The translations under genes and the position numbers were made by a program. From Simplicispira psychrophila DSM 11588 (GTDB lineage Bacteria; Pseudomonadota; Gammaproteobacteria; Burkholderiales; Burkholderiaceae_C), in the NCBI RefSeq assembly GCF_000688255.1, contig NZ_JHYS01000002.1:62001-126000 (forward strand): DNA of 64,000 nt. Reading direction: 5' to 3'. The stretch's first letter is position 1, and the number at the start of each line of letters is the position of its first letter. Shown here piece by piece: positions 49,763 to 58,682 of the stretch. The notes under the pieces were generated by a model. It did not search any database. It was not told the DNA's origin and worked only from the letters and a program-made list of their open reading frames with translations.

Positions 49763-50593
49763 TCACATCGCCCAAATCCGCAACCTCTGCGCTTCCAACT
49801 GCCAGAAATGCGCCCGCCACGCGGCCCAGACCTGTTGCAGCAGGGCCATAGCGGGCTCCACCATCGGGGCCAGGGCGCGCACCACCACCACTTGCGGGTT
49901 CGGGCTGGTGGCGCCTGCGGTGGCTGCCAGCGGGTGGGCGTCGATCACGGCGCGGGCCAAGTCCAGGGCGGTGTCGCGCCGGGTGCGCTCCAGCGTCGAT
50001 CCGGTGATGAAAAAGATCGACGCCATGCAGCGCTGCCCGGCCAGTCCCAGCGGGCTGTTCAGCAGCAGGTGGTCGGCGGCGTCGATGCTGCCGCGCTCTA
50101 GCCACACGCCAGGCACTTCGATGTGCTGCACAAAGCGGCCCGCCGCAAAGGGCTGGTCGGCGTGCGGCAGGCCCAGGGCGGTGGCGTCCCAGCCCAGGAA
50201 TTCGGCGCCCGGCGCCAGCTCCAGCGTCAGGCGGTTTTCGGCCTCGCAGTCGCTGTAGGCAATCGCTTCCAGCGGCAGCCATTCCAGCCGGGCGCCTGCG
50301 TCCAGCACGGCGTGGGTGCGTTGCAGCGCCAGTTCGCCCGTGGAGCGGTAAAAGCGCGTGGCCCCCGGCGTGGTGACCAGGGCGTGCGCGCCGCTGGCCA
50401 CCTGGGCGTGGATGTCCAGCGTGTCGCCGCCGACCAAGCCGCTGGGCGGGTGCACCAGCACGTTGTGACAGACCGCGTCGCCTTCGGGGTACAGGCTTTT
50501 CAGGACGCGCAACGGGCCGTTGTGCTGGTGGCGCACCACGGTGCGGGCGCTTTCCAGGCGGTAATCAAGTTGGAGGTGGGCGTGCCAAGACAT
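49763..50593 (-). CDS. ureD: Urease accessory protein UreD (UreH)
   Basis: 276 residues: LLVHPPSGLVGGDTL-type motif (NVLVHPPSGLVGGDTLDI, about residues 43-60), TTPGATRFYRS (about 76-86), LEWLPLEAIAYSDCEAEN (about 101-118). Scaffold that binds apo-urease and recruits UreF/UreG for nickel loading. It normally precedes ureA; here it stands about 18 kb away from ureA but on the same strand. ATG 50593 preferred to TTG 50602. Confidence 0.95.
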   Translation of the reverse strand: MSWHAHLQLDYRLESARTVVRHQHNGPLRVLKSLYPEGDAVCHNVLVHPPSGLVGGDTLDIHAQVASGAHALVTTPGATRFYRSTGELALQRTHAVLDAGARLEWLPLEAIAYSDCEAENRLTLELAPGAEFLGWDATALGLPHADQPFAAGRFVQHIEVPGVWLERGSIDAADHLLLNSPLGLAGQRCMASIFFITGSTLERTRRDTALDLARAVIDAHPLAATAGATSPNPQVVVVRALAPMVEPAMALLQQVWAAWRAHFWQLEAQRLRIWAM

Positions 50594-50686
50594 GGGCAGC
50601 AAGTGTAGGGGCGCCCGCTGGCCCTGGGCATCAGCAGCTATTCACGGTGGTAGGTAAGGAGTGGCTGAACGGTGAACAATGGCGCC

Positions 50687-51379
50687 ATGACTACACCCCA
50701 CATTCCTCCCACCCTGCGCGTCGACTTCGTCTCCGACGTCTCCTGCCCGTGGTGCGCCGTCGGCCTGGGCGCATTGCAGGCGGCGCTGGCTAACGTAGCG
50801 CCAGGCATCACTGCCGAACTGCACTTTCAGCCGTTCGAGCTGAACCCCCACATGAGCGCCGAAGGTCAGGACACCATCGAGCACCTGACGCAAAAATATG
50901 GCATCTCCGCCGAGCAAGCCCGCGCCAACGGCGAAACCATTCGCCAACGCGGCGCCGCCGTCGGCTTCACCTACGATCCCGAACGCCGCAGCCGTGTCTG
51001 GAACACCTTTGACGCCCACCGCCTGCTGCACTGGGCCGAACTGGAAGGGCCAGCGCAGCAACTGGCTTTGAAGCAGGCGCTGCTCAAAGCGTACCTGACC
51101 GATGGCAAAAACCCGTCCGACCCTGTGCTGCTGGTGCAGCTGGCCGGCGCGGCGGGCCTGAGCACCGACCGGGCCCGCGAGATTCTGGCCAGCGACACCT
51201 ATGCCGACGCCACGCACGCGCGCGAGCAGGAATTTCTGGACGCCGGTATCCATTCGGTGCCCGCCATCATCCTCAACCGCCAGCATCTGATTTCTGGCGG
51301 CCAGCCAGTGCAAGTGTTCGAGCGCGCGCTGCGGCAGGTGGCCGGGGAAGTCCCACCCGCTCAGGAAACAACCGCATGA
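50687..51379 (+). CDS. DsbA family oxidoreductase (FrnE-like)
   Basis: 230 residues of the thioredoxin-fold DsbA/FrnE group: VDFVSDVSCPWCAVGLGAL with the CPWC redox motif (about residues 18-21), LHFQPFELNP, and the closing VPAIILNRQHLISGGQP with cis-Pro (about 192). No signal peptide, so cytoplasmic; role in disulfide or selenium/polyketide-type chemistry unknown. GTG 50672 with AAGGAG ten bases upstream is a serious alternative start. Overlaps the LprI-like gene by 4 bases. Confidence 0.92.
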   Translation: MTTPHIPPTLRVDFVSDVSCPWCAVGLGALQAALANVAPGITAELHFQPFELNPHMSAEGQDTIEHLTQKYGISAEQARANGETIRQRGAAVGFTYDPERRSRVWNTFDAHRLLHWAELEGPAQQLALKQALLKAYLTDGKNPSDPVLLVQLAGAAGLSTDRAREILASDTYADATHAREQEFLDAGIHSVPAIILNRQHLISGGQPVQVFERALRQVAGEVPPAQETTA

Positions 51380-51771
51380 ATGCCATTACCACCTATTGCA
51401 CTGCCGTGGTACTCGCCTGCGCCTCGTTGACCGCCAGCGCACAGGACGCCGCGCTCAGCCCGCAGTACGCGACGTGCATGGACCAATCCGGCGGCGTCAC
51501 CGTGGGCATGATCGACTGCACCACTGCTGAAACCAGCCGCCAGGACGCACGCCTGAACCGGGCCTACAAGACGGCCATGGCGGCGCAGTCGCCCGAGCGC
51601 AGAAAACAGCTGCAAACCGCCCAGCGCGCCTGGATCAAATTTCGCGATGCCAACTGCGATTTTTACAACGACCCCGACGGCGGCAGCATGGCCCGGGTCA
51701 GCGCCAATCAGTGCATGCTGACCAGCACGGCCAATCGCGCCCAAGAGATAGAAAAATTCAGCCTGGAGTGA
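51376..51771 (+). CDS. LprI-like (DUF1311) secreted protein
   Basis: 131 residues with a signal peptide (cleavage after TASAQ, about residue 23) and the LprI-type domain: CMDQSGGVTVGMIDCTTAE, LNRAYKTAMAAQSPERRKQL, QRAWIKFRDANCDFY. Two Cys pairs probably form disulfides. Family members include lysozyme inhibitors; the function here is unproven. Start overlaps the upstream stop (ATGA), so it may be expressed with the DsbA-family gene. Confidence 0.9.
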   Translation: MNAITTYCTAVVLACASLTASAQDAALSPQYATCMDQSGGVTVGMIDCTTAETSRQDARLNRAYKTAMAAQSPERRKQLQTAQRAWIKFRDANCDFYNDPDGGSMARVSANQCMLTSTANRAQEIEKFSLE

Positions 51772-51881
51772 CGGGCTGGCTGGCGCAACACCACCCACAG
51801 CCGCAGCCCTCAGGACGCAGGCGAGACAATACGCCGGCCTGCCTGCGCCACCGCGCTGGCCACACCTGCTTTTTTCTATCC

Positions 51882-53561
51882 ATGCCCACTCTCGACTGGC
51901 TTAACCGCGCCCCATCTTTCACCACCGCCGCGCAGGTACCGTACCGCTTGTTGGACAACGTTTCCACCCACGGCGATCTGCAATCGGCCGCTGGCAATCT
52001 GCTGATCCAAGGCGATAACTTGGAAGCGCTCAAGGCGCTGCTGCCGTTTTATCGGGGACAGGTGAAGTGCATTTTTATTGACCCGCCCTACAACACCAAA
52101 AGCGCGTTCGAGCATTACGACGACAACTTGGAGCACTCGCAGTGGCTGTCGATGATGCTGCCGCGCCTGCAATTGCTGCGCGACCTACTCAGTGAGGACG
52201 GCTCCATCTGGGTGACGATTGACGACAACGAGGGGCATTACCTCAAGGTGTTGATGGACGAGGTGTTTGGGCGGCGGAATTTTGTAGCGACTTTTGTTTG
52301 GCAAAAGGTTGATAGCCCAAATGACAATAAACCTGCTATCGCTCCAGATCACGAATTTCTACTGAGCTACGCACGTAATTCAGCCGCAGCCAAATTTCAT
52401 AAAAAAAGGGCTGAGTCGCTTTTAGATGCCTATGGAATGGTTGATGAGAGTGGCCGGCGCTGTAGAGACCGGCTTCTCAAAAAAAATGGCAAGAATAGTC
52501 TGCGCGTTGATCGCCCTTCCATGTTCTTTAAGCTTGATGCACCAGACAACACGCCCGTTTGGCCTATCCATGACGATGGCCGAGAAGCGCGCTGGTCTCA
52601 CAGCCAACTAGGCATCGACGCGGCACAAGCAGAAGGCCGCTTGATCTGGAAGCAGCGAGAAAAAGCTGGAAAGGTAATTTGGATTCCATACATGCGTGAG
52701 TTCGCACCAGATATCCCGATTCGACCGCACCCAACGATTCTTCTTGATGTCAAAACTAGCAGACAGGCAAAGGCGCATCAAAAAGAGTTGTTACCCGATG
52801 CAGAACAGTTCGACACCGTCAAACCAGAACAATTGTTAGAGCGTGTTTTCGATATCGCCACCAATCCCGGCGACCTCGTTTTGGACAGCTTCCTCGGATC
52901 GGGCACCACCGCCGCCGTGGCCCACAAGATGGGCCGGCGCTGGATTGGCATCGAAATGGGCGAGCACGCCACCACCCACTGCTTGCCACGCCTGCAAAAA
53001 GTGATGGACGGCGAACAAGGCGGCATCAGCGCGGCCGTCGGCTGGCAGGGCGGCGGCGGCTTTCGCTACTGCACGCTGGGCGCGCCGATTTTTGATGCCG
53101 ACGGCTGCATCCACCCCGACGTGCGCTTTGCCACGCTGGCCGCCTTCATCTGGCAGCAAGAAACCCACACCGCCTTCGACCCGGCGCACGCCACGCCCAA
53201 CACGCCGCACTTGGGAACACACTCTGTTTTTGATAGCTGCTACCGCACGCCCCATAAGGACTTGGAGCCTATTTCACCTGAAATTGACACCGCAGAGCCT
53301 GCGCCCGTGCTGGAACCCATCCTGCGCAGCCGCACCGCTTATTACTTGCTGTTCAACGGCATCTTGGGCGACAAGCGCCCGGCCAGCGGCAATGTGCTGA
53401 CCTCCGCCGTACTCGATGCACTGCTGGCGCTGCACGCCACCACGCCCCACCCCGACGCGCCGCTGGTGGTCTACGGCGAAGCCAACCGCTTGGGCGACGC
53501 GCGCTTGGCACTGGCGCGGGTGACGTTCAAACACATCCCGTATGACGTGAAGGCGCGCTAA
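51882..53561 (+). CDS. mod: Type III restriction-modification methyltransferase (Mod)
   Basis: 559-residue beta-class N6-adenine methyltransferase. Catalytic DPPYNTKSAF (DPPY at residues 67-70) precedes the AdoMet motif FLGSGTTAAVAHKMGRRWIG (about 336-355); the region between (about 135-325) is the target recognition domain. That region is strikingly AT-richer than the rest of the gene, suggesting specificity exchange. Near the C-terminus (about residue 450) an in-frame copy of the dispersed repeat codes for VFDSCYRTPHKDLEPIS. ATG 51882 gives the natural N-terminus. Confidence 0.94.
   Translation: MPTLDWLNRAPSFTTAAQVPYRLLDNVSTHGDLQSAAGNLLIQGDNLEALKALLPFYRGQVKCIFIDPPYNTKSAFEHYDDNLEHSQWLSMMLPRLQLLRDLLSEDGSIWVTIDDNEGHYLKVLMDEVFGRRNFVATFVWQKVDSPNDNKPAIAPDHEFLLSYARNSAAAKFHKKRAESLLDAYGMVDESGRRCRDRLLKKNGKNSLRVDRPSMFFKLDAPDNTPVWPIHDDGREARWSHSQLGIDAAQAEGRLIWKQREKAGKVIWIPYMREFAPDIPIRPHPTILLDVKTSRQAKAHQKELLPDAEQFDTVKPEQLLERVFDIATNPGDLVLDSFLGSGTTAAVAHKMGRRWIGIEMGEHATTHCLPRLQKVMDGEQGGISAAVGWQGGGGFRYCTLGAPIFDADGCIHPDVRFATLAAFIWQQETHTAFDPAHATPNTPHLGTHSVFDSCYRTPHKDLEPISPEIDTAEPAPVLEPILRSRTAYYLLFNGILGDKRPASGNVLTSAVLDALLALHATTPHPDAPLVVYGEANRLGDARLALARVTFKHIPYDVKAR
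53233..53284 (+). repeat. Dispersed repeat copy inside mod
   Basis: ATAGCTGCTACCGCACGCCC then CATAAGGACTTGGAGCC and CACCTGAAA. In frame with mod, encoding about 17 residues near the C-terminus. Confidence 0.7.
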
Positions 53562-53564
53562 AGC

Positions 53565-55244
53565 ATGAATACATTCGCTACTGCCAAAGAACTGCAAGTT
53601 TAGCTGCGCACGCAATTTCCCAAAGAAGATGAGCGCGTTGAGTGGAAGGGATGGCGCAGCCTGAAGCACCACATCAATGGCCGGGTAGGAGAAGACGTTA
53701 TCTCCTACGTCTCAGCATTAGCCAACATGGAGGGCGGCACGCTGGTTCTCGGGGTTGCCGATGGGTCTTTACAACTGGTGGACATGGATGTTCATGACCT
53801 GACAGCGGACAAATTGAAGTTCCGCTTGACGCAGCATTGCGTCAATCTACAGGCAGAAAAACTAGAGATAGAGGAGTGCATAGCATCCGATACCCATGCG
53901 CGCGTGTGGCTCATACGCATTCCCAAACATGCACTGCGCCAGCCGGTGCTGGCACATAGCAAGGCATGGCAGCGTGTGGGCGAAAGCCTGACGGAGCTGC
54001 GCGAAGACCGGCGACGCGCCATCCTGACCGAGTTAATTGCAGACCAAGACTGGAGTGCGCACATCGTGGCAGGAGCCACTTTGACCGATCTGGACGCGGC
54101 AGCCATTGCCAAGGGGCGCGCCAAATACACCGAGAAGCACCAGAACGAGCGCTGGGCCAGCGAGATAGCGGACTGGAGCGTGGAGCAGTTTTTGGCCAAG
54201 GCCAAGATGACAACGCATGGCCAGCTCAATCGCGCGGCCTTGTTACTGTTGGGCCGGGCTGAATGTGTTGATTGGCTGTCACCCCAGCCTGCAGAAATAC
54301 TCTGGAAGGTGCCCGCAGATCGTATTGCGCTGCCTTTTGGCCCGCCATTCGTACTCACGACGACCGAAGTCGGCCAACGCATACGCAACCCCAACTTCAA
54401 GCTCTTTCCTGAAACAGAGTTGCTGGCGGTGGAGTTGCCACGCTACGACGCGCAGGTGATCTTGGAAGGGTTGCACAACTGCATTGCCCACCAGGACTAC
54501 GAGCAGGCAGGCCGCGTGGTGGTAGAGGAGTGGCAGGGCTACTTGCGCCTGACCAATCCCGGCGGCTTTGTTGATGGGCGTCCTGAAGACTATTTTGATG
54601 GTCGACGCTCGCCGGAGAAATACCGCAATTACCGGCTGTTGGAAGCCATGCGCCTGATCGGGATGATCGATCGGGGAGGCTTTGGCATCCGTGACATGGT
54701 GGCCACCCAGCGCAAACGCTATCTGCCGCTGCCAGACTATGAAGGCAGCAGCGCCAATCAGACGGTGTTCAACATCTACGGCCAAACCATCGACAAAAAC
54801 TACAGCCAATTGCTGATGGAGCGATCCGACCTGCCTTTGGAACAAGTCGTCTGGCTGGATCGGGTGCAGAAAAAACACCGCATTGCCGACGACCAAGCTG
54901 CCACGCTGCGCCGGGCCAAGCTGATCGAGGGGCGCAAACCCAACTTCTTTGTTTCTGCCCACGTGGCCGATGCCACCAACACCCGCACGCAATACACGCG
55001 CAACAAGGGACTGAGCGACCATTACTACAAGACGCTGATCTTGCAGCACATCCAGAAATTTCGGTCGGCCTCAGCGGCAGAGTTGCGCGCCCTGCTGCTC
55101 GACAAGCTGCCCGACTCACTGACACCGCAGCAAAAGCTGGTGAAGATCAAAAATCTGCTGGCAGCCCTGCGTTCAAACGGTTTAGAGGGCACCAAGATTG
55201 GCGTCACCAGCTCTGGGAAAAATGCACGCTGGGAGATTCGGTAG
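53565..55244 (+). pseudogene. AlbA_2/HATPase (Schlafen-like) protein with an in-frame amber codon
   Basis: From ATG 53565 the frame reads 12 codons, then TAG at 53601-53603, then continues open to 55244. The sequence past the stop (EDERVEWKGW, NGRVGEDVISYVSALANMEG, GTLVLGVADG) is the conserved start of an AlbA_2 nucleic-acid-binding domain. It is followed by a GHKL ATPase-like part (LHNCIAHQDY, LRLTNPGGF, about 250-290) and a C-terminal winged-helix-like region. No ATG, GTG or TTG lies between the TAG and ATG 53727, which would delete the first AlbA strands. One C-to-T change of a CAG explains the stop. Sits between mod and res. Confidence 0.75.
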
Positions 55245-55399
55245 GGAGCGATAGTCCTTCGGATAGCAGGACGAAAATTCTTCGTATTTATCCGAACAAC
55301 CAACCGAAAAATAAAAATAAAAACATACATATCAATAACTTACTTCAGATAAAAGCAAAAAAATTATCCGAAGCATCGCTCTTTTTATCCCTGATCCGC
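55245..55399. promoter_or_regulatory. AT-rich regulatory gap upstream of res with three TATCCGAA sites
   Basis: Markedly AT-rich in a GC-rich region. TTCGGATA at 55258-55265, TATCCGAA at 55289-55296 and again at 55365-55372. The first two form an inverted repeat enclosing ACGAA-N5-TTCGT. Candidate operator or promoter region for the restriction gene. Confidence 0.45.
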
Positions 55400-58126
55400 A
55401 TGACCTCCCTCACCCTCAAGTCCTACCAACAAGCCGCCCTCGACACCCTGAGCGCCTTTGCCCGCACCGCGCAGACCCAAGGCCCGGCGCTGGCTTTTGG
55501 CGCGCTGGCGGGTCGCGCCTACAACGCCGATGCGTTTGGTGCGCAGGTGCCGTGCGTGTGCCTGCGCATTCCCACGGGCGGCGGCAAAACGGTGATGGCG
55601 GCGCACGCCGTACCCCTACTGGCGCGCGAGTGGTGCAGTGTGGATGCGCCGGTGGCGGTGTGGCTGGTGCCCAGCGACGCGATTCGCCAGCAAACGCTCA
55701 AGGCATTGCAAACACCCGGTCACCCCTACCGCACAGCGCTCACCGCCGCCTATGGCGAAACGCTGCAAGTGTGCGTACTGGACGACGTGGCGCAAATCGC
55801 CCCGCCCGACTGGGGCCGCAGCGCCATCGTGGTGGTGGCGACTATCCAGAGTTTTCGCATTGAGGACGCAAGCCAGCGCAATGTCTACAGCTTCTCCGAA
55901 AGCTTTGAGCCGCACTTCAAAGGCGCACAGGCGCAGGACGGCGGGCGCAGTCTGCAAAGGCTGCACGACTTGCACGGCCTGCCCGACGCGGTGGTGACAG
56001 CAGCAGACGCCGCCCGCGACAGCACCGGCGTGCTGCAAGGCTTTGTCGGCCAGCCGCGCTGGAGTTTGGCCAACTGGCTGGCGTTGCACCGGCCCATCGT
56101 CATCGTGGACGAGGCGCACAACACCAAGACCGACAAAAGCTTCACCGCCTTGCAACGGCTGAACCCAGCGTTCATCTTGGAGCTGACCGCCACGCCGATA
56201 GCGCACCAGACCAATGTGCTCTACCACGTCAGCGCGCAAGAGCTGGCCGCCGAGAACATGATCAAACTGCCCATCGTGCTGGCCGAGCACCCCGAGGGCT
56301 GGCCGCAAGCGGTGTTCGGCGCCGTTCAAACCCAGCGCCGGCTAGAGGCCGAAGCACTGAAAGACGAGGCCGAAGGCCACGGCTACGTGCGCCCCATCGT
56401 GCTGTTTCAGGCGCAGAACGTGGGCGACGAGATGCCGCCCGAAGCGCTGCGCGGCTACCTCATCGACGAACTCCAACTGCCTGAGAACCAAATCGCCGTG
56501 GCCACTGGCACCACGCGCGGCTTGGAAGACATCGACTTGGCAGCGCGCCACTGCCCGGTGCGTTATGTCATCACCGTGCAAGCGCTGCGCGAGGGCTGGG
56601 ACTGCCCGTTTGCCTATGTGCTGTGCAGCCTGCAAAAGCTCACCAGCGCCACGGCGGTGGAGCAACTGCTGGGGCGCGTGCTGCGGATGCCCTACGCCAG
56701 CCGGCGCGGCCGCGAGGCACTGAACCGCGCTTATGCCCATGTGTGCGCGGCAGAATTTTCGAGCGCCGCCCATGCACTGGCCGACCGGCTGATAGGCCAC
56801 ATGGGGTTTGAGGCGCTGGATGTCGCCTCGATGATTACCGCGCCGGCGGCTTACCCGCTGTTTGGCGATGATTTTGAGTCAAATCAGCCTCTAGCCCTTA
56901 TTCCACCAGCGGTAATAGCTACTAATTTTGAAGCAGTTACCGCCAGCCCGGCACTGCTGGCGCTGCCCGGCGTGCAGCTGCAAACCATTGCCGGCACTGA
57001 GCAAGTGGTGGTGACCGGGCACATCCCCTTCGCCACTGAAACGCAGCTGCTGACCCAAGTACGCGGTGCCAAAAAGCAGCAGCAGGTGCGCGAACAGGTG
57101 GCACAGCACAACGCCTTGGTGGCCGCGCAACAAGCACCCGCGTCGCGCGGCGTGCCGTTTGCGCCGCTGCCGACACTGGGCTACCGCACTGACGCACAAG
57201 CGCCGCTGTGGCCGCTGGAGCGCAGCGCGGTGCTAGAAGCCGTTGAACTCGACTTGCTCAGTCCGCACGCGGTGCAGCTGCCGGGTTTTCATGTGGCGCA
57301 AGAGTCAGACGTGTTTGAAATCGGCATGAAAGATGCCCGCGTGACACTGCGCCGCACCGGTGCCGAACAAATGCCGATGGAGTACGGCCACAGCAGCATC
57401 ACCGCGCCAGACTTGGTGCGCTGGCTCGATCAGCTGCTGTTCAAACCGCTGCACTACCTGACGCAAAGCCAGCGCCGCGCCTATCTGGCCGCCGTGGTCA
57501 ATCACCAACTGCACGCCTGCGGTGTGCCGCTGGTGGCGCTGGCGCAGGCGCGCTTTCAAATGGCGCGCAGCATCGAATCACACGTAGGCGCGTTGCGCGA
57601 TGCCGCAGCGCAGCAGCAGTTTCGCCAGCGCGTGTTGCAACCGGGCGATGCTGGCGCTTGGCTGGTCGAGCCGGACTGGGCACGGCCCCATGTGTTTGAA
57701 CTGAGCCGCTACCCAGCGCCTGTGGCCTCGCGCTACAGCGGGCGCTACCAGTTTCCCAAGCACTACTTTCCGGTGCTGGCCGACCTGAAAGAGAACGGGC
57801 AGGAGTTCCAGTGCGCGCAGCGCATCGACGCGCATCCCCAAGTGCGCCACTGGGTGCGCAACCTCGCCACTGCGCCCTGCGGCTTTGCGCTGCCCACCTC
57901 ACGCGGTCGCTTTTTTGCTGACTTCGTCGCCGAACTGGTCGATGGCCGGGTAGCCGTGCTGGAATTCAAAGGCGCGCATTTGGTGAGCGACGCATATGAA
58001 ATCGAAAAGAGCCAAGTTGGTGCACTGTGGGCACAGGCCAGCTCCGGCCGCGCCGTGTTTGGCTGGCTGACCATGGAGCAGAACGGCAAAGACGTAGCGC
58101 AGCAGTTGGATGCGGTGCTGGCATGA
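55400..58126 (+). CDS. res: Type III restriction enzyme subunit (Res), SF2 helicase-nuclease
   Basis: 908 residues: Walker A PTGGGKTVMAAH (about 58-69), DEAH-type motif IVDEAHNTKTDKS (about 235-247), motif III ELTATPIAH (about 262-270), motif VI QLLGRVLRMPYA (about 422-433), and a C-terminal PD-(D/E)XK nuclease (RFFADFV about 837-843 and VLEFKGAH about 852-859). Translocates on DNA and cuts when two sites lack Mod methylation. An in-frame dispersed repeat lies between the helicase and C-terminal parts (about residue 492-508). All motifs are intact, so the enzyme could be active. Confidence 0.93.
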   Translation: MTSLTLKSYQQAALDTLSAFARTAQTQGPALAFGALAGRAYNADAFGAQVPCVCLRIPTGGGKTVMAAHAVPLLAREWCSVDAPVAVWLVPSDAIRQQTLKALQTPGHPYRTALTAAYGETLQVCVLDDVAQIAPPDWGRSAIVVVATIQSFRIEDASQRNVYSFSESFEPHFKGAQAQDGGRSLQRLHDLHGLPDAVVTAADAARDSTGVLQGFVGQPRWSLANWLALHRPIVIVDEAHNTKTDKSFTALQRLNPAFILELTATPIAHQTNVLYHVSAQELAAENMIKLPIVLAEHPEGWPQAVFGAVQTQRRLEAEALKDEAEGHGYVRPIVLFQAQNVGDEMPPEALRGYLIDELQLPENQIAVATGTTRGLEDIDLAARHCPVRYVITVQALREGWDCPFAYVLCSLQKLTSATAVEQLLGRVLRMPYASRRGREALNRAYAHVCAAEFSSAAHALADRLIGHMGFEALDVASMITAPAAYPLFGDDFESNQPLALIPPAVIATNFEAVTASPALLALPGVQLQTIAGTEQVVVTGHIPFATETQLLTQVRGAKKQQQVREQVAQHNALVAAQQAPASRGVPFAPLPTLGYRTDAQAPLWPLERSAVLEAVELDLLSPHAVQLPGFHVAQESDVFEIGMKDARVTLRRTGAEQMPMEYGHSSITAPDLVRWLDQLLFKPLHYLTQSQRRAYLAAVVNHQLHACGVPLVALAQARFQMARSIESHVGALRDAAAQQQFRQRVLQPGDAGAWLVEPDWARPHVFELSRYPAPVASRYSGRYQFPKHYFPVLADLKENGQEFQCAQRIDAHPQVRHWVRNLATAPCGFALPTSRGRFFADFVAELVDGRVAVLEFKGAHLVSDAYEIEKSQVGALWAQASSGRAVFGWLTMEQNGKDVAQQLDAVLA
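56874..56924 (-). repeat. Dispersed repeat copy inside res
   Basis: Minus strand: AGTAGCTATTACCGCTGGTG then AATAAGGGCTAGAGGC and TTTGACTCAAAA. Core AAGGGCTAGAGGC is identical to the 45499 and 31272 copies. In frame with res, encoding SNQPLALIPPAVIATNFE. Confidence 0.8.
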
Positions 58127-58328
58127 ACCTCAGCACCCCGCCCAGCACGCCTCCCGCCCCGCCGCGCACTCCATCGACATTGCCCTGCTGGCCAGCGTCT
58201 TCGGTGTCGCGACTGTCACCCTGCGTTGAACGGCTGTTGCCGGCGCATTTCGGTGTGTGCTCTGCGCCCTGGGGCTGCTGGTGGGCAGCCGGATCGGTCG
58301 GGAGAGTGCGCTGGCACTACGCGAGCCA
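58127..58328. other. Intergenic stretch between res and the small membrane protein
   Basis: Two hundred bases with convergent genes on both sides. No terminator with a T run and no gene-like frame seen. Confidence 0.4.
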
Positions 58329-58580
58329 TCACCCGCGCCGCAGATCCACCCACAGGCCCAGGCACAAGGCCGCGCCCACGGCGTACAGCAGGCCGGTGGA
58401 CGAAAGGGCGTAGGGATAAAACATCAGCGCTACGCCCCACCAGCGCGTGCTGCGCTGGTGGGCCTTTTTGCCATGCCAATACGCGGCCATGCCAATAAGA
58501 CCAAACACAATGGCGCCGACGATATAGGCCGGACTGGGCAGTTCCAGTCCGAGGGCTTGCAGGGCAGAAAGGGTATCCAT
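58329..58580 (-). CDS. Small two-helix membrane protein
   Basis: 83 residues: two hydrophobic segments (YIVGAIVFGLIGMAAYW, about 18-34; WWGVALMFYPYALSSTGLLY, about 48-67, continuing to a third short one GAALCLGLWV). The KKAHQRSTRWWG loop between them is basic, so cytoplasmic. Resembles small uncharacterised inner-membrane proteins. ATG 58580 preferred over the longer start at 58619. Confidence 0.7.
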   Translation of the reverse strand: MDTLSALQALGLELPSPAYIVGAIVFGLIGMAAYWHGKKAHQRSTRWWGVALMFYPYALSSTGLLYAVGAALCLGLWVDLRRG

Positions 58581-58682
58581 GGTAGGAAAGGAGAGCGGTG
58601 GCTGCGCACTATCCCACACCGCAGCAGGGCAGGCGCTACGCCGACCGGGAGGCCACCAGCAAACGCTGCTTCACTTAATTTG

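Noticed and set aside
55245-55399. CRISPR-like repeats in the gap before res
   Set aside because: Only an 8-base motif occurs three times, in mixed orientation with irregular spacing.
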